Positions 8,570-18,765 of a stretch of 64,000 nucleotides of DNA are shown here, piece after piece. Source of the stretch: Candidatus Methanoperedentaceae archaeon GB37 (lineage in GTDB: Archaea; Halobacteriota; Methanosarcinia; Methanosarcinales; EX4572-44); contig LR991653.1 of assembly GCA_905171695.1 (NCBI GenBank), positions 338,258 through 402,257 of the forward strand, read 5' to 3'. A program made the position numbers and the translations under genes. The notes under the pieces are model-generated. The model was not told the origin of the DNA. It worked only from the letters and a program-made list of their open reading frames with translations, and did no database searches. Numbering within the stretch: position 1 is the stretch's first letter; every line of letters starts with the position of its first letter.

Positions 8570-10075
8570 ATGTTAAGCATCGAACAATTCCCCCTGCTTA
8601 TCGTCGTAATATCGCTCCTCTCTGCATTCACCATCCTAATTCTCGGATGGCTGAACGAGAAGTTCTCCTGTTATATCTCCATTGCAACCGTTCTTCTTCA
8701 GTTCATAATGTCCATTCTTGTCCTGAACCATGTTCTCACGGTAGGGACGATACACTACTGGCTTGGCGGATGGAAACCACCATGGGGCATAGAATATGCA
8801 GTAGACGCAATGAACGCATACATGCTTGTTACACTGCTCTTTTTAGGATTATTATGCGCTGTATACTCAAAGAAGAACATAGAACACGAACTACCACGAA
8901 AGCGCGTCTCTTTTTACACCATATACCAACTCTTAATCACAGGACTCTGTGGCGTAGTCGTGACAGGCGACATATTCAACATGTTCGTCTTTATAGAGAT
9001 CATGTCCATATCCTCATACGCCCTGATCGCATCAAGAGGCAAGATAGCACTGAAAGCGAGCTTCACCTACCTTATAATGGGCTCCATCGGCGCCTGTTTC
9101 TTCCTCCTTGGAATAGGTTTCCTCTACTCAGTGACAGGCTCGCTCAACATGCATGACCTCTCAATCCTACTCTCACCCCTCTACGGGAATAAAGTGGTTC
9201 AGGCAGCATTCGTCTTCTTCATCGTAGGATTAAGCATAAAGATGGCACTCTTCCCACTTCACACATGGCTACCAGATGCACATGCCTTTGCACCAGCAGA
9301 AATAAGCGCAATGCTATCCGGAATCATCATTGCAGTCTCAACGTACGCATTCATACGAGTTGCATTCTCTGTCTTCACACTGAAGTTCATCATGATGTAC
9401 CTTCCAATCTTCGATATCATCTGCTGGGTATCTATAATAGCTATGCTTTATGGTTCTGTTCTTGCAATAACACAAACTAACCTGAAACGGATGCTTGCAT
9501 ATTCAAGCGTTGCAAATATGGGGTACATCATGCTCGGTGTGGGACTTTCAACCTCCACAACCATGGGGCTGACTCCAGCATTGATGCATATACTGAATCA
9601 TGCAGTGATGAAAGGGTGCCTGTTCATGGTTGCTGGTGCCTTTATCTACAAAGCAGATCTGTGGGATATAGAGGATTTCCGTGGTTTGGGGCGGAAGATG
9701 CCCTACACAACCTTTGCCTTTATTTTAGCCGCCCTTGCTATGATAGGAATGCCACCGAGCGTGGGATTCGTCACGAAGTTGTACCTGATAATTGCATGCA
9801 TGGAAGCAGACCAATTTATATTCGTGGTGGCGATATTCGTTAGCACGCTCCTCATTGTATACTATTTCTGGCGGGTGATAGAATATATGTATATACGGGT
9901 AGGAGATGGAGATGATAAAGAAGTAGAAGTGGACGAAGTGCCAACGAGTATGCTCATCCCTATATTAATACTTGGAGTTCTCTGTTTCGTAATCGGGATT
10001 ATCTGGCTCATTGACATACCCTTGCCCTTGATGGATGCAGTTAACTCGCTATTTGGACTGGGGGTGATGCCCTGA
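8570..10075 (+). CDS. mrpD: Mrp antiporter subunit D (NuoN/M-like)
   Basis: 501-residue polytopic antiporter-like subunit of about 14 helices. It contains the proton-antiporter family core with the essential glutamate/lysine pattern: FNMFVFIEIMSISSYALIA (glutamate in helix 5), FPLHTWLPDAHAFAPAEISAMLSG (lysine just before, SIKMALF), and LKRMLAYSSVANMGYIMLG. These residues form the ion channel in Mrp and complex I. Overlaps the next gene by TGATG-type coupling at 10073-10077. Confidence 0.93.
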   Translation: MLSIEQFPLLIVVISLLSAFTILILGWLNEKFSCYISIATVLLQFIMSILVLNHVLTVGTIHYWLGGWKPPWGIEYAVDAMNAYMLVTLLFLGLLCAVYSKKNIEHELPRKRVSFYTIYQLLITGLCGVVVTGDIFNMFVFIEIMSISSYALIASRGKIALKASFTYLIMGSIGACFFLLGIGFLYSVTGSLNMHDLSILLSPLYGNKVVQAAFVFFIVGLSIKMALFPLHTWLPDAHAFAPAEISAMLSGIIIAVSTYAFIRVAFSVFTLKFIMMYLPIFDIICWVSIIAMLYGSVLAITQTNLKRMLAYSSVANMGYIMLGVGLSTSTTMGLTPALMHILNHAVMKGCLFMVAGAFIYKADLWDIEDFRGLGRKMPYTTFAFILAALAMIGMPPSVGFVTKLYLIIACMEADQFIFVVAIFVSTLLIVYYFWRVIEYMYIRVGDGDDKEVEVDEVPTSMLIPILILGVLCFVIGIIWLIDIPLPLMDAVNSLFGLGVMP

Positions 10076-12102
10076 TGATAGCGGAAGTTGCATGGCTATG
10101 CTTCCTATTTCCTTTTGCAGGTGCGCTCTTATCTCCTGTGTTAGCCAGAATCCATCCAAAGCTCAGGGACTATGGAGCGCTCTTCTTCTCGTTCCTTGCT
10201 GCTGTATGCAGCCTGTCGTTCATACCCTATCTATTTAACACGTCGAGATTGCCAATCGAGAGTGCTTTTGTATGGCTTTCGCAGCCTATAGAATTGAAAG
10301 TTGGTGTTTTGATCGACCCAGTGAGTATAGTGATGGCGAATGTGGTCGCGGTTATAAGCTTCATCATAATGGTTTACTCTTTGGGCTATATGAGGGGTAG
10401 TCCATCCTTAACACGATGGTGGATGTGGATGAACATGTTCATTGGAAGCATGCTCCTCCTAGTTCTTTCCAACAATCTGCTATTTCTCTTCATCGGATGG
10501 AAGATGGTTGGTCTCTGTAGCTGGGGACTGATAGGTTTCTATCAGAAGGATGAGAAGGAGTACTGGATAGGTGGTCCTCCCCCAACCAAATACTGCGCTC
10601 CGTCTCACGCAGGCTTAAAAGCATTGGTTGTAACGTCTACGGGAGATGTTCTCATGTTGGGCGGGATTTTAATGATGTATTTCTATTCTGGAACCTTAAA
10701 TATCCTGGAGCTATATGAGACCTCGCCAGTATGGGTACCAGAGATGGCAAAGTCGTCGGGAATGATCTTGCTGGCAACTGTTCTCTTTCTCGCAGGACCC
10801 ATTGGTAAGTCTGCACAGTTTCCATTTCACGAGTGGCTTCCAGAGGCTATGACAGGTCCTGCCCCGGTTTCAGCCCTGATCCATGCAGCAACGATGGTTA
10901 AGAGTGGAGTGTATCTGATCGCCAGGTTCATTCCAATCTTCTACTATGGCTACTGGGTGGCTGGAGTCGGCGAAGCTTCTTATTTTTTTATCATAATCGC
11001 ATGGGTAGGAGTGATCACCGCCTTCCTGGCAGCTACCCAGGGTATGGTTGCGCTGGAGCTTAAGAAAGCTCTTGCATTCTCTACCGTCAGTCAAATAGGC
11101 TACATGATGCTTGCGTTGGGCGTGGCAGGATTAACCGTTTCCAGTTTGGAGGGGGGCTTTACCTCAGGGATGTTTCATCTGGTAAACCATGCTCTCTTCA
11201 AGGCTTGTCTCTTCTTATGCGCTGGTTCGGTCATTCACACTGCCCATTCTATCTATATGAATGATATGGGTGCCATCAGAAAGTACATGCCATTTACAGG
11301 GATTTTCATGTTCATTGCATCTCTCTCTTTGATGGGAGTTCCGCCACTCCCAGGATTCTGGAGTAAAGATGCCATCCTTCTGTCATGCTTGGAAACCTAT
11401 AATTATCCCTTGTTCGTACTTGCTTTAATTACTGTAGTTCTAACGTCATTTTATACGGCACGCTTCATAGGAATGATCTTTTATGGAAGGGAAAGTGAGA
11501 ACATAAAGCACTTAAAGCAGAAGGGGGCGCATCTTGGGGAAGCTCATCGTGCAATGGTTGTTGCGTGTGGTGTTTTAGCAGTAATAATTGTTGTGCTTGG
11601 CATATTTGGTCTTTCATTGGAGCATTTACTGGGCGAAGTATTCGGGTATACCCTCGAGCAACTTCATCTGCCAGTTGAAGCCGTCGAGCACTCAATGCCT
11701 CATCTATTAGTTCCCATTCTCTCAGTAATCTCAGTTGGTATAGGCATTGTGCCAGCATACTTAATTTACTTCTCTGGTAAGATTAACCCTGAAGGCATAG
11801 TGGAGAAGCATGCAGTTATGAAAGTGCTTCATAAGTTCTTCTGGAACAGGTGGTACATTGATAGTTTCTATTACATGTTCTTTGTAGGTGGAATAACGAG
11901 GGTTTATACTTTTGTACCTAGGTATATTGAAGAGCCACTGGACAAAGTGTTCCATGTGATACTCCCCTCTATTCCAGGAAGACTTTCCGATCTGGTGAAA
12001 CACACTCAGCTTGAGAGAGGGCTTTTAGTATCCAATCTGATTTATGTCCTTCTATTCTACATATTTGTCTTGCTTTTGATATTAGTGGTGGTAATGACAT
12101 GA
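10075..12102 (+). CDS. mrpA: Mrp antiporter large subunit (MrpA/NuoL-like)
   Basis: 675-residue NuoL/MrpA-type subunit with about 16 helices. Evidence: GWKMVGLCSWGLIGFY (equivalent of the helix-5 glutamate region, here with lysine/methionine at GWKMVG, as in NuoL GWEGVG), PIGKSAQFPFHEWLPEAMTGPAPVSALIHAATMV, and LKKALAFSTVSQIGYMMLALG. The usual extra C-terminal MrpA domains are not here but in the separate D/E and B proteins upstream, so this corresponds to the N-terminal part of MrpA. The helix-5 residue is lysine rather than the usual glutamate (see findings). Four-base overlap with the next gene. Confidence 0.85.
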   Translation: MIAEVAWLCFLFPFAGALLSPVLARIHPKLRDYGALFFSFLAAVCSLSFIPYLFNTSRLPIESAFVWLSQPIELKVGVLIDPVSIVMANVVAVISFIIMVYSLGYMRGSPSLTRWWMWMNMFIGSMLLLVLSNNLLFLFIGWKMVGLCSWGLIGFYQKDEKEYWIGGPPPTKYCAPSHAGLKALVVTSTGDVLMLGGILMMYFYSGTLNILELYETSPVWVPEMAKSSGMILLATVLFLAGPIGKSAQFPFHEWLPEAMTGPAPVSALIHAATMVKSGVYLIARFIPIFYYGYWVAGVGEASYFFIIIAWVGVITAFLAATQGMVALELKKALAFSTVSQIGYMMLALGVAGLTVSSLEGGFTSGMFHLVNHALFKACLFLCAGSVIHTAHSIYMNDMGAIRKYMPFTGIFMFIASLSLMGVPPLPGFWSKDAILLSCLETYNYPLFVLALITVVLTSFYTARFIGMIFYGRESENIKHLKQKGAHLGEAHRAMVVACGVLAVIIVVLGIFGLSLEHLLGEVFGYTLEQLHLPVEAVEHSMPHLLVPILSVISVGIGIVPAYLIYFSGKINPEGIVEKHAVMKVLHKFFWNRWYIDSFYYMFFVGGITRVYTFVPRYIEEPLDKVFHVILPSIPGRLSDLVKHTQLERGLLVSNLIYVLLFYIFVLLLILVVVMT

Positions 12103-13607
12103 TACCTTACATTCTTCTTCAGATAGTAGTGATGCCAGTCATAGTCTCAATGTTTATATTTTTGATGAGATATAAAATAGGTAAGAAAGCTGGCTGGATA
12201 GCAGGCATCACTCTCCTGTACACCACTGCCCTTCTCTGCATTGTTGGAATCAAAGTCTATCAAGGCGAAATAATTTCTGAAGAATACCTATCATTCCCAA
12301 TGGTGAACTTACATCTCTTAGCAGACGGTTTGAGCATACCAACTGCACTGATAATGAATCTCTGCTGCGTAGTCCTTGCATTTTACTCAATACACTACGT
12401 AGAACACAGAATAGAGGTGATATACGGAGAAGTGGACAAAAAAACATGGCTCATGTATTACACGAGGTTCTTCATCTTATTTTCCTTCTTTTCCACAGGT
12501 TTCATGGGCATTGCCTTCTCTACAAATCTTATAACGATGTATTTCTTCATGGAACTACTGACCATCATCCCACTCTATTTTATAATGGCTCAATTCGGTT
12601 ATTCCGACTTCATAGAGCGCTATAAAGTTGCCCTCATGTGTCTTTTCTGGGGAATCGCTGGAGCAACCTTCTTCCTGATCGGCGTCCTTTTGGCATACAC
12701 CCAGATCGGCAGCTTCGAGATCTCAGATTTACACGCTCTATCAGGAAATCCATTAGTAACATGGATCATCCTATGCATGCTTCTTGGCTTGTTCAGCAAG
12801 CTTGCAATATTCCCACTTCATGTCTGGATGCCCTGGGTCCATGCAGAACACCCAACCTGCATAGCAGGACTACTCGCGGTTTATGCAAACATAGCGGCTT
12901 ATGTACTGGTCAGAGTCATCATCCTACCACTTTACGATGATTTCAAAGTGTTCAGCATACCTATCATGGTACTGGCTCTGATAACCATGATATACGGATC
13001 CCTTCTCGCCATGGCTCAAACCGACGTAAAACGATTCGCAGCATGTTCAACCATAAGCCAGATATCCTATTCCGTCCTTGGAGTAGGTGCACTCACAATC
13101 TGTGGCATTGAAGGAGGACTCTTCTTTTTCCTAAGCCACATCATGGGCAAAACAATCCTATTCTCAACCGCAGGCATACTGGTCTACACAACAGGCATCA
13201 GAGACATGAGACAGATGGGCGGACTCGCATCCAAAATGCCAATAACAGCTATACTCTGGATAATGGGCGCTATGATGCTCTCAGGCTTACCACCCTTCAG
13301 CACATTCACAGCAGAATGGATAATGTTCACAGGCGTATTCCAAGCAGGACTACAAGGCTCCTCAACCGCACTGATAGTTGCAATTCTGGCAGTATCCGCA
13401 GTTGCATTAACGATTGCTTACACATTCTGGTCAGTGAAAAGAATATTCTTTGGCCCCCTGAATCCAAACCTACCAAACGACAACACCAGAGACCCACCAG
13501 CACTAATGTGGATCCCACTCATACTATTAGCCGTCGTATCAATAATCCTAGGACTGTACCCTAAACCCATGATGGACCTCTTCAGTCTTGTGACCGGAGG
13601 AATATAG
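12099..13607 (+). CDS. Second MrpD/NuoM-like antiporter subunit
   Basis: 502-residue proton-antiporter family protein, the third large one in the operon. Motifs: MYFFMELLTIIPLYFIMAQFG (helix-5 glutamate), LGLFSKLAIFPLHVWMPWVHAEHPTCIAGLLA and DVKRFAACSTISQISYSVLG. Having MrpA, MrpD and this additional subunit recalls the two-MbhH arrangement of archaeal Mrp-Mbh modules and suggests a complex with three ion-translocating channels. It ends the operon; a 150-bp gap with a promoter precedes hppA. Confidence 0.88.
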   Translation: MIPYILLQIVVMPVIVSMFIFLMRYKIGKKAGWIAGITLLYTTALLCIVGIKVYQGEIISEEYLSFPMVNLHLLADGLSIPTALIMNLCCVVLAFYSIHYVEHRIEVIYGEVDKKTWLMYYTRFFILFSFFSTGFMGIAFSTNLITMYFFMELLTIIPLYFIMAQFGYSDFIERYKVALMCLFWGIAGATFFLIGVLLAYTQIGSFEISDLHALSGNPLVTWIILCMLLGLFSKLAIFPLHVWMPWVHAEHPTCIAGLLAVYANIAAYVLVRVIILPLYDDFKVFSIPIMVLALITMIYGSLLAMAQTDVKRFAACSTISQISYSVLGVGALTICGIEGGLFFFLSHIMGKTILFSTAGILVYTTGIRDMRQMGGLASKMPITAILWIMGAMMLSGLPPFSTFTAEWIMFTGVFQAGLQGSSTALIVAILAVSAVALTIAYTFWSVKRIFFGPLNPNLPNDNTRDPPALMWIPLILLAVVSIILGLYPKPMMDLFSLVTGGI

Positions 13608-13697
13608 AGATAAACCAGCATGTGAAGTTCTCCACGAGACTGCAAATATGCATTAGAGGGATAATATATATTTTGGTGTGGGTGGCGCAAATATCCA

Positions 13698-13748
13698 AAG
13701 CTTTTTATTACATAAAATAACTATCTCCGCCTGATTAATATTATGGAG
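13698..13748 (+). promoter_or_regulatory. Promoter and ribosome binding site of hppA
   Basis: A BRE/TATA-like AAAGCTTTTTATTAC (about 13698-13712) sits roughly 50 bp before the start codon, and a GGAGG (13744-13748) lies 11 bases upstream of the ATG at 13760. This supports transcription of hppA separately from the Mrp operon. Pattern recognition only. Confidence 0.5.
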
Positions 13749-13759
13749 GCATACAGGAT

Positions 13760-15799
13760 ATGGATGCAGGTTATTGGTTGTATATTGCTCCTGTTGCAGG
13801 TATTATCAGTCTGATTTTTGCAGGCTTGTTCGCAAAGAGAGTGCTGAGTTATGATCCTGGGACAGAGAGAATGCAGGAAATAGCTTCAGCAATTCAGGAG
13901 GGGGCAATGGCATACCTGAATAGACAGTATAAGACAATTGCGGTTGTTGCGGTTATTCTCACGCTTGCCATTGCTTTTGGCTTGAAGGAGCATGATGGAA
14001 TGAAGATAGCTGGTGGATTTGTCTTAGGCGCTATCTTCTCGGCTCTTGCGGGTTACATCGGGATGAATGTCTCGGTGCGAGCCAATGTTCGAACGGCAAA
14101 CGCTGCAAAGGAGAGTCTAAATAAAGCGCTGGGCATAGCGGTTAAGGGTGGTGCGGTCACGGGTCTCTCTGTCGTCGGTCTGGCACTACTTGGTCTCAGT
14201 GGATTATACTTGCTGTATGGCGGAGAGCCAAGGCATGTTGACATGGTGGTTGGCTTTGGGTTTGGAGCAAGCCTCATAAGCCTCTTTGCAAGGGTTGGCG
14301 GCGGAATCTATACGAAAGCCGCTGATGTTGGGGCAGACCTCGTTGGAAAGGTGGAGGCTGGAATACCAGAGGATGATCCGAGAAATGCAGGAGTTATTGC
14401 TGATAACGTTGGTGACAATGTTGGCGACTGTGCCGGGATGGGTGCAGATCTCTTTGAGACGTATGTGGTGACGCTTCTTGCTTCGATGCTCCTTGGTTCA
14501 CTTGCAGTAACAAAGATTGCAAACGCAGTCGTGTACCCTCTGGCAATCGGGTCGGCGGCGATATTCGCATCGATCATAGCGATATTCTTTATACGTCTTG
14601 GTGGCGGCAAGAATATAATGGGTGCACTCTACAAGGGTGTTGCAGCGTCAGCGATCATCTGCCTCGTAGCCTTCTACTGGATAACCCAGTCGCTCGCTGT
14701 TCCCTTCAGGTTCTACTACGCAACGATCATTGGCATCATCATAATGGTGCTGATGGTTGTGATAACAGAGTACTACACATCCACAAAATACAGACCTGTT
14801 AAGAAGATAGCAGAAGCGTCCCAGACAGGCGCAGGCACAAACATCATCTCAGGACTCGGTGTTGGAATGGAGAGCACGGGACTTCCAGCAATAGTGATCG
14901 TTGCAGGAATTCTCGCATCATTCTACCTGACAGGCGGTGCGACTGACCCAGAACTCGGCCTCTACGGCATCGCCATCGCGGCAGCAGCCATGCTATCGGT
15001 TACAGGCATGGTGATCACACTCGACTCCTATGGGCCGATCACAGACAACGCAGGCGGGATCGCGGAGATGTCATCACTCCCAGAGAACGTGAGAGATACA
15101 ACCGATGCCCTTGATGCAGTCGGCAACACAACCAAAGCGGTGACAAAAGGATACGCAATAGGATCGGCGGCACTCGGCGCACTCGCACTCTTCGCAGACT
15201 ACGCTCACAAAGTAGGTCTCATGCCAGAAGACCTCAGCATCACCGAACCACTCGTACTCGCAGGACTCTTCATCGGCGGGCTTCTCCCATTCATATTCAG
15301 CGCAGTCACCATGAACGCAGTTGGCGACGCAGCCTTCGGAGTGGTGGAAGAGGTACGCAGACAGTTTAGAGAGATAACAGGAATAATGGAAGGCACAGCA
15401 AAACCAGAATACGGAAAGTGTGTGGATATCGTAACCAAGGCGGCACTCAGACACATGATAGTGCCAGGCATACTTGCGATCGTAGTACCATTCCTCGTAG
15501 GATACATACTCGGTAAAGTGGCACTCGGTGGCATGCTGATAGGCGTTATCGTATCAGGACTGCTCCTAGCGCTCATGATGGCAAACGGCGGAGGAGCATG
15601 GGACAACGCCAAAAAATTGATCGAAGACGGACTCTACGGCGGCAAGGGCTCAGAAGCACACAAGGCAGCAGTCGTGGGTGACACAGTAGGAGATCCATTC
15701 AAAGACACCTCAGGACCAGCACTGAACCCGCTGATAAAAGTGGTGAACATGATAGCAATCCTATTCTCAGCAATCTTCATCTCAAGCGGGTTCTTCTAA
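13760..15799 (+). CDS. hppA: K+-independent membrane-bound pyrophosphatase
   Basis: Ion-pumping pyrophosphatase, 679 residues, about 16 helices; couples hydrolysis of pyrophosphate to H+ (or Na+) export. The substrate site is complete: [18 protein letters not shown](V)[27 protein letters not shown], and the late [22 protein letters not shown]. In the [12 protein letters not shown] segment a lysine occupies the position that is alanine in K+-dependent enzymes, followed by threonine three residues on, the established mark of the K+-independent type. It lies next to the Mrp antiporter operon, so the two probably work together on membrane ion gradients. A T-rich stretch at 15817-15844 probably terminates it. 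Confidence 0.96.
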   Translation: MDAGYWLYIAPVAGIISLIFAGLFAKRVLSYDPGTERMQEIASAIQEGAMAYLNRQYKTIAVVAVILTLAIAFGLKEHDGMKIAGGFVLGAIFSALAGYIGMNVSVRANVRTANAAKESLNKALGIAVKGGAVTGLSVVGLALLGLSGLYLLYGGEPRHVDMVVGFGFGASLISLFARVGGGIYTKAADVGADLVGKVEAGIPEDDPRNAGVIADNVGDNVGDCAGMGADLFETYVVTLLASMLLGSLAVTKIANAVVYPLAIGSAAIFASIIAIFFIRLGGGKNIMGALYKGVAASAIICLVAFYWITQSLAVPFRFYYATIIGIIIMVLMVVITEYYTSTKYRPVKKIAEASQTGAGTNIISGLGVGMESTGLPAIVIVAGILASFYLTGGATDPELGLYGIAIAAAAMLSVTGMVITLDSYGPITDNAGGIAEMSSLPENVRDTTDALDAVGNTTKAVTKGYAIGSAALGALALFADYAHKVGLMPEDLSITEPLVLAGLFIGGLLPFIFSAVTMNAVGDAAFGVVEEVRRQFREITGIMEGTAKPEYGKCVDIVTKAALRHMIVPGILAIVVPFLVGYILGKVALGGMLIGVIVSGLLLALMMANGGGAWDNAKKLIEDGLYGGKGSEAHKAAVVGDTVGDPFKDTSGPALNPLIKVVNMIAILFSAIFISSGFF

Positions 15800-15816
15800 A
15801 AACACCCCCTCACCTT

Positions 15817-15844
15817 CCCTTCTTTTTGTATTTTTCTATTTTTC
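15817..15844 (+). terminator. T-rich transcription terminator after hppA
   Basis: Runs of T (TCTTTTTGTATTTTTC and following) begin 18 bp after the hppA stop codon, as expected for archaeal intrinsic termination. No hairpin is evident. Confidence 0.45.
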
Positions 15845-15883
15845 AGAAAACTCTAATACCTCTCAGGTGCAGAAGATGTTCTT

Positions 15884-16366
15884 ATGGCTCTCAGGATAGA
15901 GGGTAAGGTCTGGCGCTTCCCTGATAATATTGATACCGATCTGATCATACCAGGGAAGTATCTTCGCACAACAGATCTCAGCGTCTTTGCAGCTCACGCA
16001 ATGGAGGGTATAGACCCTGATTTTGCAAAAAAAGTTGGCAAGGGAGATATTATTGTTTCTGGCAGGAACTTTGGCTGTGGCTCGTCAAGAGAACAGGCGC
16101 CTCTCGCGTTGAAGCACGCTGGTGTTGGATGTGTTGTGGCAGAGAGCTTCGCACGTATATTCTTCCGCAATGCGATAAACGTGGGACTGCCGATAATGGA
16201 GGCAAGTGTTGGCTGCAGGACCGGTGACCATGCCATCGTCGATATCGAGGCAGGCACTGTAGCGTGCAATGGAAGAGTGTATCATGGCACAAAGCTTCCA
16301 GATTTTCTCGTGGAGATACTTGCCGATGGAGGGCTTGTTGCGCATCGAAGGAAAGAGAGCGGATGA
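15884..16366 (+). CDS. Small subunit of 3-isopropylmalate dehydratase/homoaconitase family
   Basis: 160-residue swivelling-domain subunit that pairs with a [4Fe-4S] large subunit to isomerise a malate derivative. Visible motifs: [18 protein letters not shown] near the N terminus, [17 protein letters not shown] (substrate binding serine and arginine), and [15 protein letters not shown]. The loop after IPGK reads YLRT (residues 26-29). In methanogens YLRT is associated with homoaconitase small subunits (coenzyme B synthesis) and YLVY with isopropylmalate isomerase, so homoaconitase or dual activity is favoured. Overlaps the next gene by ATGA. Confidence 0.85.
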   Translation: MALRIEGKVWRFPDNIDTDLIIPGKYLRTTDLSVFAAHAMEGIDPDFAKKVGKGDIIVSGRNFGCGSSREQAPLALKHAGVGCVVAESFARIFFRNAINVGLPIMEASVGCRTGDHAIVDIEAGTVACNGRVYHGTKLPDFLVEILADGGLVAHRRKESG

Positions 16367-17208
16367 TATTTCCTCAGGACTACAAGTACGTGGGTGTCAG
16401 TGACCATATTCCAGAGGTAGGCGATCCAATATATTTTTCCACGCGCTTTATAATAGTAAAAGATAAGATGGAGGTGCCCTATCAGATCTATACCGTGAAG
16501 AGCAGTGGCGAGGGTTTGATTCGGAGAATAAACTCTATTGAACTCCTTGCAGATCAAGATGAGATAACCGTGCTCGATGAACCACTTGAGTCCTGCAACA
16601 ATGGCGTGCTCGTCGAGGTAGCAGAACGCCTCTGCACTGGCAAGATAAACACTGTCGTCCTCATCGGGATAGATAAGCATACCACCTTCATCCACAAGCC
16701 TGATACGAGCAAGCTATTTGAGATAGAGGTGATCGATATCACCCCCCCGAACCCACCATGGCTCGCACAGACCGTACGCCGATTACATGCTGCAGGTGTG
16801 TGGAGCAGGCTTCCAGTACGGTTCACCGAGAAGATCGTCGATCTGAGGCAGTTCGAAGGCAGAGATACGATGTTCCCATGCAGATCATCAGACCTGAGAG
16901 GAGAATATCTCGATGCAGCAACGACCGCACCAGATGAAACGATACTCGTTGGCTGTGAGATCTCACTCCAGATATTCAACCTCCAGTTTCCAGGAAGACT
17001 GAAGGAGCATATCAACACATGCCCACTCCGAGAGGAACTCTATACCCCAACAAAGCCGTTCATCACCAGATGCTGCCAGTCAGAACGAACTGGAGAGATA
17101 ACCCTCAACGGCATAAGGGGCATGGTCGTTCACTGGGGAGCATCAGAATACGATGTGATAGAAGCCGTGAGAAACCTCTACAGAGAGTGCAATAGCGAAG
17201 AAGAATAG
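16363..17208 (+). CDS. Conserved archaeal protein of unknown function
   Basis: 281-residue soluble protein, start ATG 16363 overlapping the stop of the dehydratase gene (ATGA). I do not recognise a characterised family. It has no signal peptide or membrane helices, contains several separated cysteines (for example [43 protein letters not shown]) and a C-terminal [18 protein letters not shown]. The translational coupling suggests a link to the same pathway as the dehydratase (2-oxoacid chain elongation), but that is inference from position only. Codon use looks native. Confidence 0.6.
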   Translation: MIFPQDYKYVGVSDHIPEVGDPIYFSTRFIIVKDKMEVPYQIYTVKSSGEGLIRRINSIELLADQDEITVLDEPLESCNNGVLVEVAERLCTGKINTVVLIGIDKHTTFIHKPDTSKLFEIEVIDITPPNPPWLAQTVRRLHAAGVWSRLPVRFTEKIVDLRQFEGRDTMFPCRSSDLRGEYLDAATTAPDETILVGCEISLQIFNLQFPGRLKEHINTCPLREELYTPTKPFITRCCQSERTGEITLNGIRGMVVHWGASEYDVIEAVRNLYRECNSEEE

Positions 17209-17225
17209 TGTACAGTTCTTCTGTC

Positions 17226-18683
17226 TCACACGACCAGAGCGTACTCTTCAAGCTCTTTGATCAGATCCTCCTCGACCCATCCGGGCTTCTTGAGTGTGAA
17301 GCTAGCGTCTGGATTGGACTCGATTAACTCTCTCACGTTCTCGATTGCGACGAGAACGGCTTCATGATCCCACACCGTAACCTCTGCATTGAATGGGTAA
17401 GACTCGCGCAGCAGAGCAGGATATGCTCCGAAAGGAGGCTTAAAATCCATCACATAATCGAAATCATCTAAATCATCGACCACGTCATCTTTTTCCTTTA
17501 TTAAAACCCTTCCTCTCAGTTCGAATCGCTTCTGGTATCGTTTAAATCTCTGAACCTCTGAACGTCTCGCTGATTCGGGACCACTGTAGAAGAAAGTTGA
17601 CTTCGGCATCCGATCAACTCTCTCGATCCAGTCACTGTGGCTCACAGCAGCCTTCAAACCCGCAAGAAGGCTTGGATGCGCACGGCAGCGCTCCTCAACA
17701 AGTTCCCAGAGAGAGCCATCCCTGATGCACTGTTTGACAAGACGGATCTCCTCGAAGCTCACGTGGAGATTGTGGCGTGCAATCAAGCCTTCATCACCTG
17801 CAAGCTCTCCTCTCGTGTGCGTTGAACAGATAGGGCATGAGCATGGGAGATATCGCAGATCCTCGATATGATACGTGCCGCGACTTGTCATATACCTTCC
17901 ATCCTTCGCATAGAGGGCATAGGCGGCAGAGTCGAAGAGGTCGCAGCCGAGTGCGACCGCGAGAGCAAAGATCATCGGATGCCCGGCACCAAAGAGGTGG
18001 ACCGGGGCTGCGGGCGAGAGTCCCTCCTTTGAAGCCACGATCACCTGGACGAGGTCGCGATACCGGTAGGACTCCATCAGTGGTACCACAGCTCCTATCG
18101 GGTAGAGGTCAAAACCGAGTCTGGACGCCTCCTCAGATGCACGCCGTCGAAGCTCGGTGAAGGTTGAGCCCTGGATGGTTCCAGCAAGAAGCATCTCGCC
18201 GCGTTCGATGCTGATGGCTTCCCTCAACCGTTCAAGCGTTACATCAAGCTCTCTTGAGGCACGGGAGAAGGTGGCGTTGGGAGGTGTTGGAATATCGAGT
18301 GGGACACCGATGTCAGAAGCGATCGCTGCCTGAAACTCCACGATCTCACGTGAAGAGAGATCGAGAGAGCCGTACTGAGAGAGCTGGTATGAACCGGAGT
18401 CTGTCATGATCGGACCGTTAAAACCGAGAGACCTGTGCACGCCCACCTCGAGTACTGCCGAGCGAAGCTCCCGGTTGCGATGGATGATATACGAGTTTGT
18501 GACGAGCCCCTCTGCACCGATCTCTCTAAGCTCGGATGGTGGAATGCTCTGGTGAAGCGGGTTCACCACGGGCAGGATGGCTGGCGTCTCGATCACACCG
18601 TGCGGCGTCTCCAGCCTGCCGATTCGCCCAGCACAATCCTTGGAGACTATTTCAAATAGATGTGACTTCTTAATCACAGACAT
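17226..18683 (-). CDS. tgtA: tRNA-guanine(15) transglycosylase (archaeosine)
   Basis: Exchanges guanine-15 of archaeal tRNA for preQ0, the first tRNA step towards archaeosine. The catalytic barrel occupies residues 1 to about 345: PIMTDSGSYQ with a catalytic aspartate, DIPTPP, GTIQGS, and a zinc site CSCPIC...H (about residues 280-305). The remaining C-terminal portion (about 140 residues) corresponds to only the first of the C-terminal domains of full-length arcTGT; at 485 residues it lacks a PUA domain, which is often encoded as a separate gene in euryarchaea. Convergent with the preceding unknown gene (17 bp apart). Confidence 0.93.
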   Translation of the reverse strand: MSVIKKSHLFEIVSKDCAGRIGRLETPHGVIETPAILPVVNPLHQSIPPSELREIGAEGLVTNSYIIHRNRELRSAVLEVGVHRSLGFNGPIMTDSGSYQLSQYGSLDLSSREIVEFQAAIASDIGVPLDIPTPPNATFSRASRELDVTLERLREAISIERGEMLLAGTIQGSTFTELRRRASEEASRLGFDLYPIGAVVPLMESYRYRDLVQVIVASKEGLSPAAPVHLFGAGHPMIFALAVALGCDLFDSAAYALYAKDGRYMTSRGTYHIEDLRYLPCSCPICSTHTRGELAGDEGLIARHNLHVSFEEIRLVKQCIRDGSLWELVEERCRAHPSLLAGLKAAVSHSDWIERVDRMPKSTFFYSGPESARRSEVQRFKRYQKRFELRGRVLIKEKDDVVDDLDDFDYVMDFKPPFGAYPALLRESYPFNAEVTVWDHEAVLVAIENVRELIESNPDASFTLKKPGWVEEDLIKELEEYALVV

Positions 18684-18765
18684 AAAGAGGTAGAAGAACC
18701 AACAAGTTAAAGAGAATTACTATTAAGGGGTAATCTTTTTACCTTCATAACTCTCTTTTAATCTG

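Noticed and set aside
15074..15612. Two minus-strand ORFs within hppA
   Set aside because: Antisense to a fully conserved membrane pyrophosphatase; cysteine/tyrosine-rich nonsense composition.
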